Of a stretch of DNA of 21,528 nucleotides, positions 6,410-11,303 are shown in pieces (positions within the stretch are counted from its first letter, which is position 1; every line of letters begins with the position of its first letter). The notes below the pieces were generated by a model that ran no database searches, was not told where the DNA came from, and saw nothing but the letters and a program-made list of their open reading frames with translations. The DNA is taken from positions 1 to 21,528 of IMG/VR virus record IMGVR_UViG_3300043313_002408, one strand, 5' to 3'. The translations under genes were made by a program, and so were the position numbers. The stretch comes from a virus.

Positions 6410-6576
6410 GCCTTACCTCGGTTCGCCTCGCCACGACGCAGCTCCCGAGCGACCAATGCCGCCACCCAGGCATGCACCGGCACCCCCAGGCTCTGACAGC
6501 GCTGGTAGAGGGCCGCATCCAGCGGTAGCGGCAGGCGAAAGGCGATGGGAGGCCCCTTGGTCTTGAGTCGAGCCAT
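6406..6576 (-). CDS. Short DNA-binding-like protein, first gene of leftward block
   Basis: A 56-residue basic protein, MARLKTKGPPIAFRLPLPLD then ALYQRCQSLGVPVHAWVAAL and VARELRRGEANRGKA. IAFRLPLPLDAALYQRCQSLGV followed by a second helix resembles a compact ribbon-helix-helix. ATG 6576 has no Shine-Dalgarno but lies 7 nt after TAGACT, so it is probably translated from a leaderless message. A longer reading to 6771 would only translate the control region. It may regulate the divergent promoters. Confidence 0.7.
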   Translation of the reverse strand: MARLKTKGPPIAFRLPLPLDAALYQRCQSLGVPVHAWVAALVARELRRGEANRGKA

Positions 6577-6583
6577 GAGAGCG

Positions 6584-6601
6584 AGTCTATGCCGTATACG
6601 G
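6584..6601 (-). promoter_or_regulatory. -10 TAGACT with adjacent palindrome CCGTATACGG
   Basis: On the minus strand the perfect 10-bp palindrome CCGTATACGG (6592-6601) is followed after 2 bp by TAGACT (6584-6589), then 7 nt and ATG 6576. This is the geometry of a leaderless promoter with an operator against the -10. No clear -35 is present. Confidence 0.45.
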
Positions 6602-6692
6602 GATGGGGTTGGGAGCTCCTCGCAGGCATTTCTTGGCTGAGCGACCCTCCGGGTCGGGCCGGAACGTCCGCACCGCACCTCCCCCCTCCCCC

Positions 6693-6720
6693 GGAACAGA
6701 CGCTCCGGAACAGGCGCTCC
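6693..6720. repeat. Tandem 14-bp direct repeat
   Basis: GGAACAGACGCTCC is followed directly by GGAACAGGCGCTCC (13 of 14 identical). It lies about 65 bp upstream of the rightward -35 box. It could be a binding site for a regulator or a small iteron; two copies are too few to call an origin. Confidence 0.5.
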
Positions 6721-6783
6721 CAGACCGCCAGCCAGCGGGAGCGGAGGCTCCCAAATACTCTTACCTGACATTTACCCGCAAGG

Positions 6784-6812
6784 TTGTCAAACGGGGTGCG
6801 ACCGGGTACACT
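6784..6812 (+). promoter_or_regulatory. Sigma70-type promoter of rightward block
   Basis: TTGTCA (6784-6789), exactly 17 bp, TACACT (6807-6812). It is preceded by an ATTTACCCGCAAGG segment similar to the one upstream of the 11304 promoter (ATTTCCCCGGTAGG), and both -10 boxes follow GACCGGG. It drives the gene at 6876 and probably the genes after it. Confidence 0.75.
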
Positions 6813-6843
6813 CTCTCTCGTACCCCGCACCGAGCGGCGCTAC

Positions 6844-6857
6844 CGGCCCCCGGGCCG
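6844..6857 (+). other. Leader hairpin before 6876 gene
   Basis: CGGCC, four-base loop, GGCCG, 9 nt upstream of AAAGGAAC (6866-6873). The same stem sequence with a different loop recurs in the leader of the 12540 gene. Confidence 0.45.
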
Positions 6858-6875
6858 CCAACCCCAAAGGAACCC

Positions 6876-7364
6876 ATGAACATCACCCACCCGTGCGCCG
6901 ATACGCACAAGTCCACCGTCATCCCGGCTGACATCCGGGCCTACGTGGACGGGCTCGCGCCCCTCCCCACCCACGCCTGCCCGGCGCTCCGCAGCCCGTA
7001 CTGGGCCGGGTTCCAGCCCGCGGCCGTCATGCCCGACGGGTGCGTCCCGGCCGGGACCTACACCGACCCCGATACGGACGCCGCCGTGGCCGCCGTCGAG
7101 GGGCTGTACCTGGCGATCGGTCGCCCGGTCACCCGCCACATGATCGCCGTGGCCCTGAACTTCCAGGACTACCGCTACGTGGACGCCATCCGTGACCGGA
7201 TCGCCGCCGCCGTGGAAGCGGCCCAGGACGCCGGTCAGCCGGTCACCCCGCCCTGGACGAGGAAGCCGGGCCAGCGCTCCTTCGCCTATGCCGGTGCCCA
7301 GCCGGTGGTCGCCGACGTGATCGCCGCCCAGGCCGCCGCCCGTGAGGTGGCCAAGGCCAGCTGA
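6876..7364 (+). CDS. Conserved phage protein, paralog A (first gene of rightward block)
   Basis: A 162-residue protein of unknown function. Its middle (VPAGTYTDPDTDAAVAAVEG then LYLAIGRPVTRHMIAVALNF and YVDAIRDRI) is clearly related to the protein encoded at 11405 (IPAGEYTDPT...LLGLYLHLNGKPITRHLVAVAMNF...DVDAVRK), so the two are diverged duplicates. The C-terminus is Ala-rich and helical. ATG 6876 follows AAAGGAAC at the usual short spacing. No membrane segment or catalytic motif is visible. Being first behind the strongest promoter, with a paralog behind a matching promoter, it is probably an abundant early protein. Confidence 0.85.
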   Translation: MNITHPCADTHKSTVIPADIRAYVDGLAPLPTHACPALRSPYWAGFQPAAVMPDGCVPAGTYTDPDTDAAVAAVEGLYLAIGRPVTRHMIAVALNFQDYRYVDAIRDRIAAAVEAAQDAGQPVTPPWTRKPGQRSFAYAGAQPVVADVIAAQAAAREVAKAS

Positions 7365-7370
7365 GGCTGG

Positions 7371-7393
7371 GGGCGGGGGTGCGATCCCCGCCC
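7371..7393 (+). terminator. GC-rich hairpin just after stop of 6876 gene
   Basis: GGGCGGGG, 7-nt loop, CCCCGCCC: a perfect 8-bp stem starting 6 nt after the stop codon. There is no T-run, so it may be a weak or factor-dependent terminator, or an mRNA 3'-end stabiliser, in front of the structured element that follows. Confidence 0.4.
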
Positions 7394-7394
7394 T

Positions 7395-7476
7395 GGCCAG
7401 CCCCATCCGGGGGCACGCCGGGTTCGACACCCGGGCTGGCCACGACCGGTGCATCCCGCATCGGCAGGAAAGGAAC
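7395..7476 (+). ncRNA. Structured intergenic element, copy 1 (tRNA-like minihelix + hairpin + AAAGGAAC)
   Basis: GGCCAGC (7395-7401) pairs perfectly with GCTGGCC (7435-7441). Inside is a T-arm: CCGGG, 7-nt loop TTCGACA, CCCGG (7418-7434). TTCGACA is a canonical tRNA T-loop. A small CCC/GGG hairpin (7402-7411) replaces the D and anticodon arms, so this is not a complete tRNA. ACGA (7442-7445) follows where the discriminator base and CCA end would be, then a 7-bp hairpin (7446-7464, one G-U) and AAAGGAAC (7469-7476). Confidence 0.6.
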
Positions 7477-7479
7477 CCC

Positions 7480-7809
7480 ATGCGCAAGCTCATCATCGGC
7501 GTCGGCCTGCTCGCCGCCGTCACCGCAGGCTCGGCCTGCACCACCCTGCCCATCCGCCAGGCGCTCGCCCCGCGGCCCATGGCCTGCCCGCCAGGCGAGT
7601 ACGTCATCCTCCACGGCCAGGCGGTCGACTGCGACCTGCGCCCGGAAGCGGGCAACACGCTCACCGAGGTGTGGGACGCCAGCACCGAGGGCTCCGACTG
7701 GGGCTCCGACGCCACCCTGGCGCACGCCGACCAGGAGTGCCTGGACTCCGGCGGGACGCCCATCTGGTCCGCTGGCGTGGAGCTGCGCTGCACGCTGATG
7801 GACTTCTGA
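7480..7809 (+). CDS. Secreted or lipoprotein-like small protein
   Basis: A 109-residue protein whose N-terminus MRKLIIGVGLLAAVTAGSAC is a classic export signal: two basic residues, a hydrophobic core and a Cys at position 20. The -3 residue before Cys is Gly rather than Leu, so the lipobox is imperfect; either lipoprotein processing or ordinary signal cleavage is possible. The mature part holds further Cys (ACPPGEY, DCDLRPEAG, ECLDSGG, LRCTLMDF) that may form disulfides outside the cell. Exported phage lipoproteins can act in superinfection exclusion, but no specific evidence for that is present. ATG 7480 follows AAAGGAAC. Confidence 0.8.
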   Translation: MRKLIIGVGLLAAVTAGSACTTLPIRQALAPRPMACPPGEYVILHGQAVDCDLRPEAGNTLTEVWDASTEGSDWGSDATLAHADQECLDSGGTPIWSAGVELRCTLMDF

Positions 7810-7822
7810 GCCTGCGGGCTCC

Positions 7823-7886
7823 GGGCTGGTCGGGGTCGAACCCGGCCAGCCCACGACAGGCCCACCGTGGGCCTGCGGAAAGGAAC
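7823..7886 (+). ncRNA. Structured intergenic element, copy 2
   Basis: Minihelix 7823-7852: GGGCTGG-T-CGGG, loop GTCGAA, CCCG-G-CCAGCCC, i.e. 12 layers with one T-G wobble. ACGA (7853-7856) links to an 8-bp hairpin CAGGCCCA-ccg-TGGGCCTG (7857-7875), then AAAGGAAC (7879-7886), 6 nt before ATG 7893. Fills the whole gap after the lipoprotein gene. Confidence 0.65.
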
Positions 7887-7892
7887 GGAGAC

Positions 7893-8162
7893 ATGAGTCT
7901 CTTCAAGTGGGGGCTGATCGCCACCGGCGTGCCCGTGCGGCCCAGCTCCAAGACCGAGCGCCACCGCAAGGCGGAGCTGGCCGAGCTCGCCGCCCAGACG
8001 GAGGCACTGCGTGAGCAGGCTCGCCTGGTGGCCGAGATCGCTCGGCTGAGCCAGCGTCCGCTGCCTCCGCCCACCGGGCTGCCCCAGGATGCGCCTGCCG
8101 CTCCTGCGCCCAAGCGACGTGGCCTGCGCCAGGCGTACAACGAGGGCAGGTACGGGGCGTGA
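7893..8162 (+). CDS. Small coiled-coil protein
   Basis: An 89-residue protein: a short start (MSLFKWGLIATGVPVRPSSK), then a strongly helical heptad-like region (AELAELAAQTEALREQARLV, AEIARLSQ), then a Pro-rich linker and a basic tail (KRRGLRQAYNEGRYGA). It resembles many small coiled-coil phage proteins and has no enzyme motif. The start is fixed by the upstream AAAGGAAC. Function unknown. Confidence 0.8.
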   Translation: MSLFKWGLIATGVPVRPSSKTERHRKAELAELAAQTEALREQARLVAEIARLSQRPLPPPTGLPQDAPAAPAPKRRGLRQAYNEGRYGA

Positions 8163-8168
8163 CCACGT

Positions 8169-8197
8169 TGTGCTTCCAGGATTCCGCCGGTAGGGTT
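8169..8197 (+). promoter_or_regulatory. Promoter, gaccacgTTGTG subtype, copy 1
   Basis: TTGTGC (8169-8174), 17 bp, TAGGGT (8192-8197). The bases gcgtgaccacgTTGTG are also found at the promoter 9395-9423, including position relative to the previous stop codon. A weak GGGC/GCCC hairpin (8210-8222) lies in the leader before AAAGGAAC (8228-8235). Confidence 0.6.
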
Positions 8198-8237
8198 GTC
8201 AGTGCGAGGGGCACGGAGCCCCAGCCGAAAGGAACCC

Positions 8238-8375
8238 ATGAATGACCGCCCCGATCCCGCCGCCAACTTCCCCGCCTACATGGCGTGGCTGGATGCGGGT
8301 AACCGATGCCCGTTCTGCGAACTGGTCATCCCGTGCGCCCACTGGGATGCGAACGGGGATGAGTACGGCCGCTGA
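8238..8375 (+). CDS. 45-aa zinc-ribbon-like protein
   Basis: ATG 8238 directly follows AAAGGAACCC. The 45 residues contain CPFCELVIPCAH, a C-x2-C-x6-C-x-H arrangement suitable for one zinc ion, followed by an acidic Gly-rich end. It is flanked by its own promoter upstream and a structured intergenic element downstream. Despite its size, the promoter, ribosome site and Cys pattern make it a convincing gene. Possible roles include protein-protein or nucleic-acid binding; no name can be given. Confidence 0.75.
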   Translation: MNDRPDPAANFPAYMAWLDAGNRCPFCELVIPCAHWDANGDEYGR

Positions 8376-8383
8376 TGCGGCCC

Positions 8384-8447
8384 GGATCGGGTGGGTTCGC
8401 CCCCGCCCGATCCACGAGCTCCGGATGGACCGGAGCCAGAAAGGAAC
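8384..8447 (+). ncRNA. Structured intergenic element, copy 3
   Basis: Minihelix 8384-8413: GGATCGGG-T-GGG, loop TTCGCC, CCC-G-CCCGATCC, 12 layers with the T-G wobble. ACGA (8414-8417), hairpin GCTCCGG-atgga-CCGGAGC (8418-8436), AAAGGAAC (8440-8447), ATG 8450. Stem sequences differ from copies 1 and 2 while pairing is maintained. Confidence 0.65.
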
Positions 8448-8449
8448 CT

Positions 8450-8635
8450 ATGAGCTGCGATGGGAGCTGGGGCTCGCCCCGCTTCATCGAGACCGAGACG
8501 GATGATCCGATCGAGGTCCTGCGCTGCAACGGATGCTGGGACCTGATGGTCCTACATCGCTACCGGCGCATCGACGTGCCTGCCGGAGCGAGCGATCGGG
8601 AGATCGTCGCCGCGGTGATCGAGGCCAGGCGATGA
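8450..8635 (+). CDS. Small Cys-containing hypothetical protein
   Basis: A 61-residue protein: MSCDGSWGSPRFIETETDDP then IEVLRCNGCWDLMVLHRYRR and a helical end SDREIVAAVIEARR. RCNGCWDLMV is a C-x2-C motif; with Cys3 it may bind a metal. The start follows AAAGGAACCT. Its end overlaps the next start by 4 bp (ATGA), so the two genes are coupled. Function unknown. Confidence 0.8.
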   Translation: MSCDGSWGSPRFIETETDDPIEVLRCNGCWDLMVLHRYRRIDVPAGASDREIVAAVIEARR

Positions 8636-8820
8636 CCGCGATGGCCTGCGAGCACTGGGACCTGGACGCCGACGTCAAGTGCTCGGCCTGGGCGGTCGTC
8701 CTGGTCGTCGCCTCCGACGACAGCGACACCTGGCGCGGCGGGCTCTGCGAAGAGCATCTGATGGAGTACCAGGCCGACACCGACCTGGAGGTCACGATCG
8801 TCCGGGACTGGCGCTCGTGA
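8632..8820 (+). CDS. Small Cys/His-containing hypothetical protein
   Basis: A 62-residue protein, MTAMACEHWDLDADVKCSAW then AVVLVVASDDSDTWRGGLCE and EHLMEYQADTDLEVTIVRDW. C-x-H, C, and C-x2-H (CEEH) are spaced as in small treble-clef or zinc-binding folds, a pattern repeated in several neighbours here (12540, 11988, 17059). Coupled on both sides: ATGA upstream, GTGA downstream. Confidence 0.8.
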   Translation: MTAMACEHWDLDADVKCSAWAVVLVVASDDSDTWRGGLCEEHLMEYQADTDLEVTIVRDWRS

Positions 8821-8981
8821 CGTTCGAGGCCACGAGATCGTCGGCCATCGCTGCGCTGGAGGCAGCGCAAGCCCAGATGCCCGAAGGCTGGACGCTGGTG
8901 CGCTGCGATGTCAGGCGCCACCGCGACCATCGCCGCTGGACAGCCATCGTGGTCGCCGAGCGAGCCGCCAACAGGCGGTAG
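8817..8981 (+). CDS. Small basic hypothetical protein
   Basis: A 54-residue protein from GTG 8817, overlapping the upstream stop (GTGA). MTFEATRSSAIAALEAAQAQ is a helix, then MPEGWTLVRCDVRRHRDHRR and a strand WTAIVVAERAAN. It has the look of a small alpha-beta domain with a basic loop. It ends just before an inverted repeat (8972-8987) that overlaps its last codons. Function unknown. Confidence 0.7.
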   Translation: MTFEATRSSAIAALEAAQAQMPEGWTLVRCDVRRHRDHRRWTAIVVAERAANRR

Positions 8982-8987
8982 CGCCTG
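8972..8987 (+). terminator. Short inverted repeat at end of 8817 gene
   Basis: CAGGCG-gtag-CGCCTG, 6-bp stem with a GTAG tetraloop, overlapping the stop codon of the 8817 gene and just upstream of the TATAAT of the HNH gene. No T-run follows. It could be a terminator or an operator for the HNH promoter. Confidence 0.35.
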
Positions 8988-8995
8988 GTCACGGA

Positions 8996-9001
8996 TATAA
9001 T
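8996..9001 (+). promoter_or_regulatory. -10 TATAAT for second HNH gene
   Basis: A perfect TATAAT in a very GC-rich context, 55 nt before ATG 9057. No convincing -35 lies 16-18 bp upstream. Together with a non-AAAGGAAC ribosome site it marks the HNH gene as a separate expression unit. Confidence 0.5.
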
Positions 9002-9002
9002 C

Positions 9003-9030
9003 GGGGCGCAGCGTTTGCCCGCTGCGCCCC
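9003..9030 (+). other. 11-bp hairpin in the HNH leader
   Basis: GGGGCGCAGCG, loop TTTGCC, CGCTGCGCCCC: a perfect 11-bp stem. It starts 2 bp after the -10 box, so the stem would form at the extreme 5' end of the HNH mRNA or be split by the start point. There is no T-run. It may stabilise the message or terminate upstream transcripts. Confidence 0.5.
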
Positions 9031-9056
9031 TGTCCCAGCCTGTTGAGGAGGCCGAG

Positions 9057-9389
9057 ATGACGAAGCGTAGAGCCGCGCGCGGCGAGGCGATGGGGTACCT
9101 GCTCGCCGTGCTGACGACGCTGCCGACCGAGTGCACGACTTGGCCGTTCGCCACGAACATGGGGCGAGCGGTCATCGGCGTCGATGGCAGGCCAGTGTTC
9201 GTCCACTCCATCGTGTGCAGCTGGTACCACGGGCCGTGCCCGCCTGGGCTGGAGTGCTGCCACTCCTGCGGCCATGGATACCAGGGCTGCTTCAACCCAC
9301 GCCACCTGCGCTGGGACACGAGGCAGGCTAATGCTGACGATCGAGTGCGCCATCGGATCGAGCGACGACAGGCCAAAGACCAGGCGTGA
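9057..9389 (+). CDS. HNH endonuclease, rightward-block copy
   Basis: A 110-residue protein with the HNH signature ECCHSCGHGYQGCFNPRHLR followed by W-x6-N-ADD and RVRHR. It is related to the HNH protein at 2595 (shared PPG-x-E, H-x-CG, C-x-NPRHLxW) but lacks that protein's C-terminal HTH tail. The start ATG 9057 is preceded by TTGAGGAGG, unlike the AAAGGAAC sites of its neighbours, and it has its own TATAAT box. These are signs of an independently inserted homing-type nuclease, which would cut DNA lacking the insertion. Confidence 0.85.
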   Translation: MTKRRAARGEAMGYLLAVLTTLPTECTTWPFATNMGRAVIGVDGRPVFVHSIVCSWYHGPCPPGLECCHSCGHGYQGCFNPRHLRWDTRQANADDRVRHRIERRQAKDQA

Positions 9390-9394
9390 CCACG

Positions 9395-9423
9395 TTGTGG
9401 CACCAGCATTTACCCGGTAGTAT
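9395..9423 (+). promoter_or_regulatory. Promoter, gaccacgTTGTG subtype, copy 2
   Basis: TTGTGG (9395-9400), 17 bp, TAGTAT (9418-9423). Shares gcgtgaccacgTTGTG and a CCGG before the -10 with the promoter at 8169. It follows the HNH stop immediately. Confidence 0.65.
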
Positions 9424-9432
9424 TTACTTACA

Positions 9433-9450
9433 GAGGCGTGAGTGCGCCTC
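9433..9450 (+). other. Leader hairpin before 9465 gene
   Basis: GAGGCG-tgagtg-CGCCTC, a perfect 6-bp stem placed between the -10 box and AAAGGAAC (9455-9462). Its position matches the leader hairpins at 12510 and 17276, while the sequence differs. Confidence 0.5.
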
Positions 9451-9464
9451 GGCGAAAGGAACCC

Positions 9465-9689
9465 ATGATCGACTACACGATCCGCGTCTACTGCGCCCAG
9501 GTCTGGGCCACTGGCTCCCACCGCGGCAGCTACGTGTGCAGCCTGCAGGTGGCCGAAGAGCCGACCATCCTGGGCGGGATGCGGGCCATCGACCGGGCGG
9601 TCGAGCAGTGCAAGCACCCGCTGTGCGATGTTCACCCGCCGGAGATCGAGCCGAACCCGGTGCTGATGGGCTGGGAGCTGGGCTCATGA
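9465..9689 (+). CDS. Small hypothetical protein with C-terminal Cys pair
   Basis: A 74-residue protein: MIDYTIRVYCAQVWATGSHR, GSYVCSLQVAEEPTILGGMR, AIDRAVEQCKHPLCDVHPPE and a short tail. The CKHPLCDVH segment holds C-x4-C-x2-H. The N-terminal half is strand-rich and the middle helical. Start set by AAAGGAACCC; its end overlaps the next gene (ATGA). Unknown function. Confidence 0.8.
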   Translation: MIDYTIRVYCAQVWATGSHRGSYVCSLQVAEEPTILGGMRAIDRAVEQCKHPLCDVHPPEIEPNPVLMGWELGS

Positions 9690-9853
9690 GGTGCCAATGT
9701 CCCACGGCATCGTGGGATCACGCGGTCGGGATGTGCCTCAACGAGGCCCTCTACACGGTGATGCGGGGCAAGACGGATCCGGTCGAGCTGCACCTGTGCG
9801 GAGGCTGCACGCTGCCGGGCGACAGCTACGACGAGGAGGACGAGTGGAGCTGA
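9686..9853 (+). CDS. 55-aa Cys-rich protein, probable zinc binder
   Basis: Starts at ATG 9686 in an ATGA overlap: MRCQCPTASWDHAVGMCLNE then ALYTVMRGKTDPVELHLCGG and CTLPGDSYDEEDEWS. The order C-x-C ... C ... C-x2-C with an intervening H-x-C suggests a compact zinc-binding fold. The acidic end is typical of several small proteins here. Overlaps the following gene by 10 nt. Confidence 0.75.
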   Translation: MRCQCPTASWDHAVGMCLNEALYTVMRGKTDPVELHLCGGCTLPGDSYDEEDEWS

Positions 9854-10011
9854 GCCTGGACGACACGCAGGCCGAGCTGGTCGTGCGCCTGCTGCGGGTC
9901 TGCGGACCCCTGCTGGAGGCGGACGAGCAGGCCGTGGTGGCCGACGTGGTGGCCACGATCGTGGTCGAGCGGATGACCCGCGGGATGAGGTGGGTGCGCG
10001 TCGACAGCTAA
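9844..10011 (+). CDS. Small helical protein
   Basis: A 55-residue protein from GTG 9844: MELSLDDTQAELVVRLLRVC then GPLLEADEQAVVADVVATIV and VERMTRGMRWVRVDS. Almost entirely helical with regular hydrophobic spacing, suggesting a helical hairpin or dimer. It overlaps the previous gene by 10 nt in another frame. The last gene before a large structured gap. Confidence 0.7.
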   Translation: MELSLDDTQAELVVRLLRVCGPLLEADEQAVVADVVATIVVERMTRGMRWVRVDS

Positions 10012-10012
10012 C

Positions 10013-10029
10013 GGGCGCGCCGCGCGCCC
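10013..10029 (+). terminator. Hairpin after stop of 9844 gene
   Basis: GGGCGCG-ccg-CGCGCCC, 7-bp stem with a CCG loop, beginning 2 nt after the stop. No T-run. The CCG loop is the same as in several of the second hairpins of the structured elements. Confidence 0.4.
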
Positions 10030-10038
10030 AGGAATGAC

Positions 10039-10066
10039 CCTGTGACCCGCCCGGGGCGGTCACAGG
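10039..10066 (+). other. 9-bp inverted repeat
   Basis: CCTGTGACC (10039-10047) pairs with GGTCACAGG (10058-10066) around a GC-rich 10-nt loop. It precedes structured element copy 4 and may be part of the same RNA fold or a terminator. Confidence 0.45.
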
Positions 10067-10068
10067 TA

Positions 10069-10133
10069 GCGCGAGTCGGGCTCGATACCCGACCCGTGCA
10101 CGAGCAGCCCACCGTGGGCTGCCGGAAAGGAAC
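10069..10133 (+). ncRNA. Structured intergenic element, copy 4
   Basis: Outer stem GCGCG/CGTGC (10069-10073 with 10095-10099, one G-T), an A-C mismatch, then GTCGGG-CTCGATA-CCCGAC (10075-10093) with a T-loop-like 7-nt loop: again 12 layers. ACGA (10100-10103), hairpin GCAGCCCA-ccg-TGGGCTGC (10104-10122), AAAGGAAC (10126-10133), GTG 10136. Confidence 0.6.
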
Positions 10134-10135
10134 AA

Positions 10136-10468
10136 GTGAGCAGGATCATCGAGCTCCTCGTGGCCGAGGGGGAGGTGCCCGCCAGCGCGCTGGAGTGGGC
10201 CATCTGCCCGCAGTGCCACGGCGAGGGCTCCTCATCGCTCTACCTGGGTGCGTATACGGGATCGGAGTGGGCCGAGATGGACGAGGACTGGCGCGACGAC
10301 TACATGGCCGGGGCGTTCGACCGGACCTGCGAGACCTGCACCGGAGCGGGCAAGGTCCGCGAGATCCGCGAGAGCTGGCTGGAGAGCCATCCCGAGGTCG
10401 TCGCCCAGATCGACGAGTGGTACGAGGACGAGGCGATGGCCGCGGCCGAGAGGCGGGCAGGTGCCTGA
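10136..10468 (+). CDS. DnaJ-type zinc-finger-like protein
   Basis: A 110-residue protein containing CPQCHGEGSS near residue 24 and CETCTGAGKV near residue 65. Two C-x2-C-x-G-x-G motifs are the repeat unit of the DnaJ central zinc domain, here split by about 35 residues of acidic, Trp/Tyr-rich sequence. One zinc would be bound by the four Cys. The C-terminus is helical and acidic. No J domain is present, so it is not a co-chaperone by itself. GTG start 3 nt after AAAGGAAC. The large MGTDIH protein at 14562 carries a similar CHGTG element. Confidence 0.8.
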   Translation: MSRIIELLVAEGEVPASALEWAICPQCHGEGSSSLYLGAYTGSEWAEMDEDWRDDYMAGAFDRTCETCTGAGKVREIRESWLESHPEVVAQIDEWYEDEAMAAAERRAGA

Positions 10469-11283
10469 TGACCGCCATCGACTTCGACGAGGCCGACCTC
10501 GCTGAGGGACGGCTGCTCGTCACCACCCTGGACGGATCCCAGTGGGCGCTCGGCGACCTGGCGATCCGTGTGGCCGGGCCAGGGGCGCAGACCCATGCCC
10601 ACGATGGCTCGACGGCCAAGCTGAGCTTCTTCGCCGATGCCATCGGCATCCACCACGAGCAGCTTGCTCGCTACCGCAGCGTGGCGTCGGCCTGGCCACC
10701 CGACACGAGGGTGCCCGGCGCATCGTGGACGCTGCATCGAACGCTGGCTCCGTTGCCCGCTGACGACCGCAGGACGATCCTGGTGGAGTTCATCGCCGCC
10801 TGCGAGCTGGGCGGCACCAGGCCCACCAGGGACCGGCTGCTGAGCAAGCTGCGGTCCAAGCCGATCCTGCCCGACGACGAGCCGTCGACGGTGCCCTCCC
10901 AGGTGGCCTGCGCCACGGAGACGCCGCCGGAGACGGTCAAGGTCGAGCCACAGCCGCGCGAACCGGAGCCCGAGCCCGATCCGGGCGACTACATCGGCAT
11001 CGATGCGCCGGAGTGGATGACGACCGAGCTGGCTCGCATCCGGATCAACAACGACAAGCCGCAGACCAGCACGCGAGTCGCGCTGACGGTCAACGAGGCG
11101 ATGGGCCAGTTCCACGAGTTGGAGGCCAAGGTCGCCGCGCTGAACGAGTACCGCAGGTCGCTGCTGTTCGCCATCGTCTCCCAACGACCGGCGTGGTGGC
11201 CTGCGCTGGAGCCCAAGCTGGCGGTGATGGACGCCGAGGAGCAGTGGCTGCTCGACGAGCTTGACGCCGCAGGAAATGAGTAG
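10468..11283 (+). CDS. HTH DNA-binding protein (ParB/DUF6192-like N-terminus)
   Basis: A 271-residue protein. Residues ~20-90 (WALGDLAIRVAGPGAQTHAH, KLSFFADAIGIHHEQLARYR, SVASAWPPDTRVPGASWTLH) follow a pattern known from Streptomyces DUF6192-like and ParB-like proteins: a module in which helix FFADAIGI-HHEQLARYRSVA is a helix-turn-helix, followed by a WP-x-x-R and SW-x-xH segment. A Pro/Glu-rich linker (~150-180) leads to a helical C-terminal domain (TRVALTVNEAMGQFHELEAK, then WWPALEPKLAVMDAEEQWLL). It is the largest early protein before 11405 and a good candidate regulator of the repeated promoters. Coupled to the 10136 gene (TGATG). Confidence 0.8.
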   Translation: MTAIDFDEADLAEGRLLVTTLDGSQWALGDLAIRVAGPGAQTHAHDGSTAKLSFFADAIGIHHEQLARYRSVASAWPPDTRVPGASWTLHRTLAPLPADDRRTILVEFIAACELGGTRPTRDRLLSKLRSKPILPDDEPSTVPSQVACATETPPETVKVEPQPREPEPEPDPGDYIGIDAPEWMTTELARIRINNDKPQTSTRVALTVNEAMGQFHELEAKVAALNEYRRSLLFAIVSQRPAWWPALEPKLAVMDAEEQWLLDELDAAGNE

Positions 11284-11303
11284 CTGGTATTTCCCCGGTA
11301 GGG

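Larger units (their letters stand above)
6577..6875. other. Divergent control region
   Basis: This 299-bp stretch contains no convincing gene and separates the leftward and rightward blocks. It holds the leftward -10 and palindrome near 6584-6601, a tandem 14-bp repeat at 6693-6720, a short inverted repeat GGGAGC/GCTCCC near 6731-6747, and the strong rightward promoter at 6784-6812 with its leader hairpin. Confidence 0.6.

Noticed and set aside
6693-6720. Replication origin iterons
   Set aside because: Only two copies and no AT-rich unwinding region or replication gene nearby.
7395-7445. Complete tRNA gene
   Set aside because: Acceptor and T arms are present, but there is no D arm or anticodon arm and only about 50 nt in total.
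6840-7964. Long minus-strand open frame of 374 codons opposite 6876-7893
   Set aside because: It crosses several well-supported plus-strand genes, ribosome sites and hairpins, and has shadow-type composition.
9003-9030. Rho-independent terminator
   Set aside because: The stem is strong, but no T-run follows and it lies in the leader of the HNH gene directly behind a -10 box.
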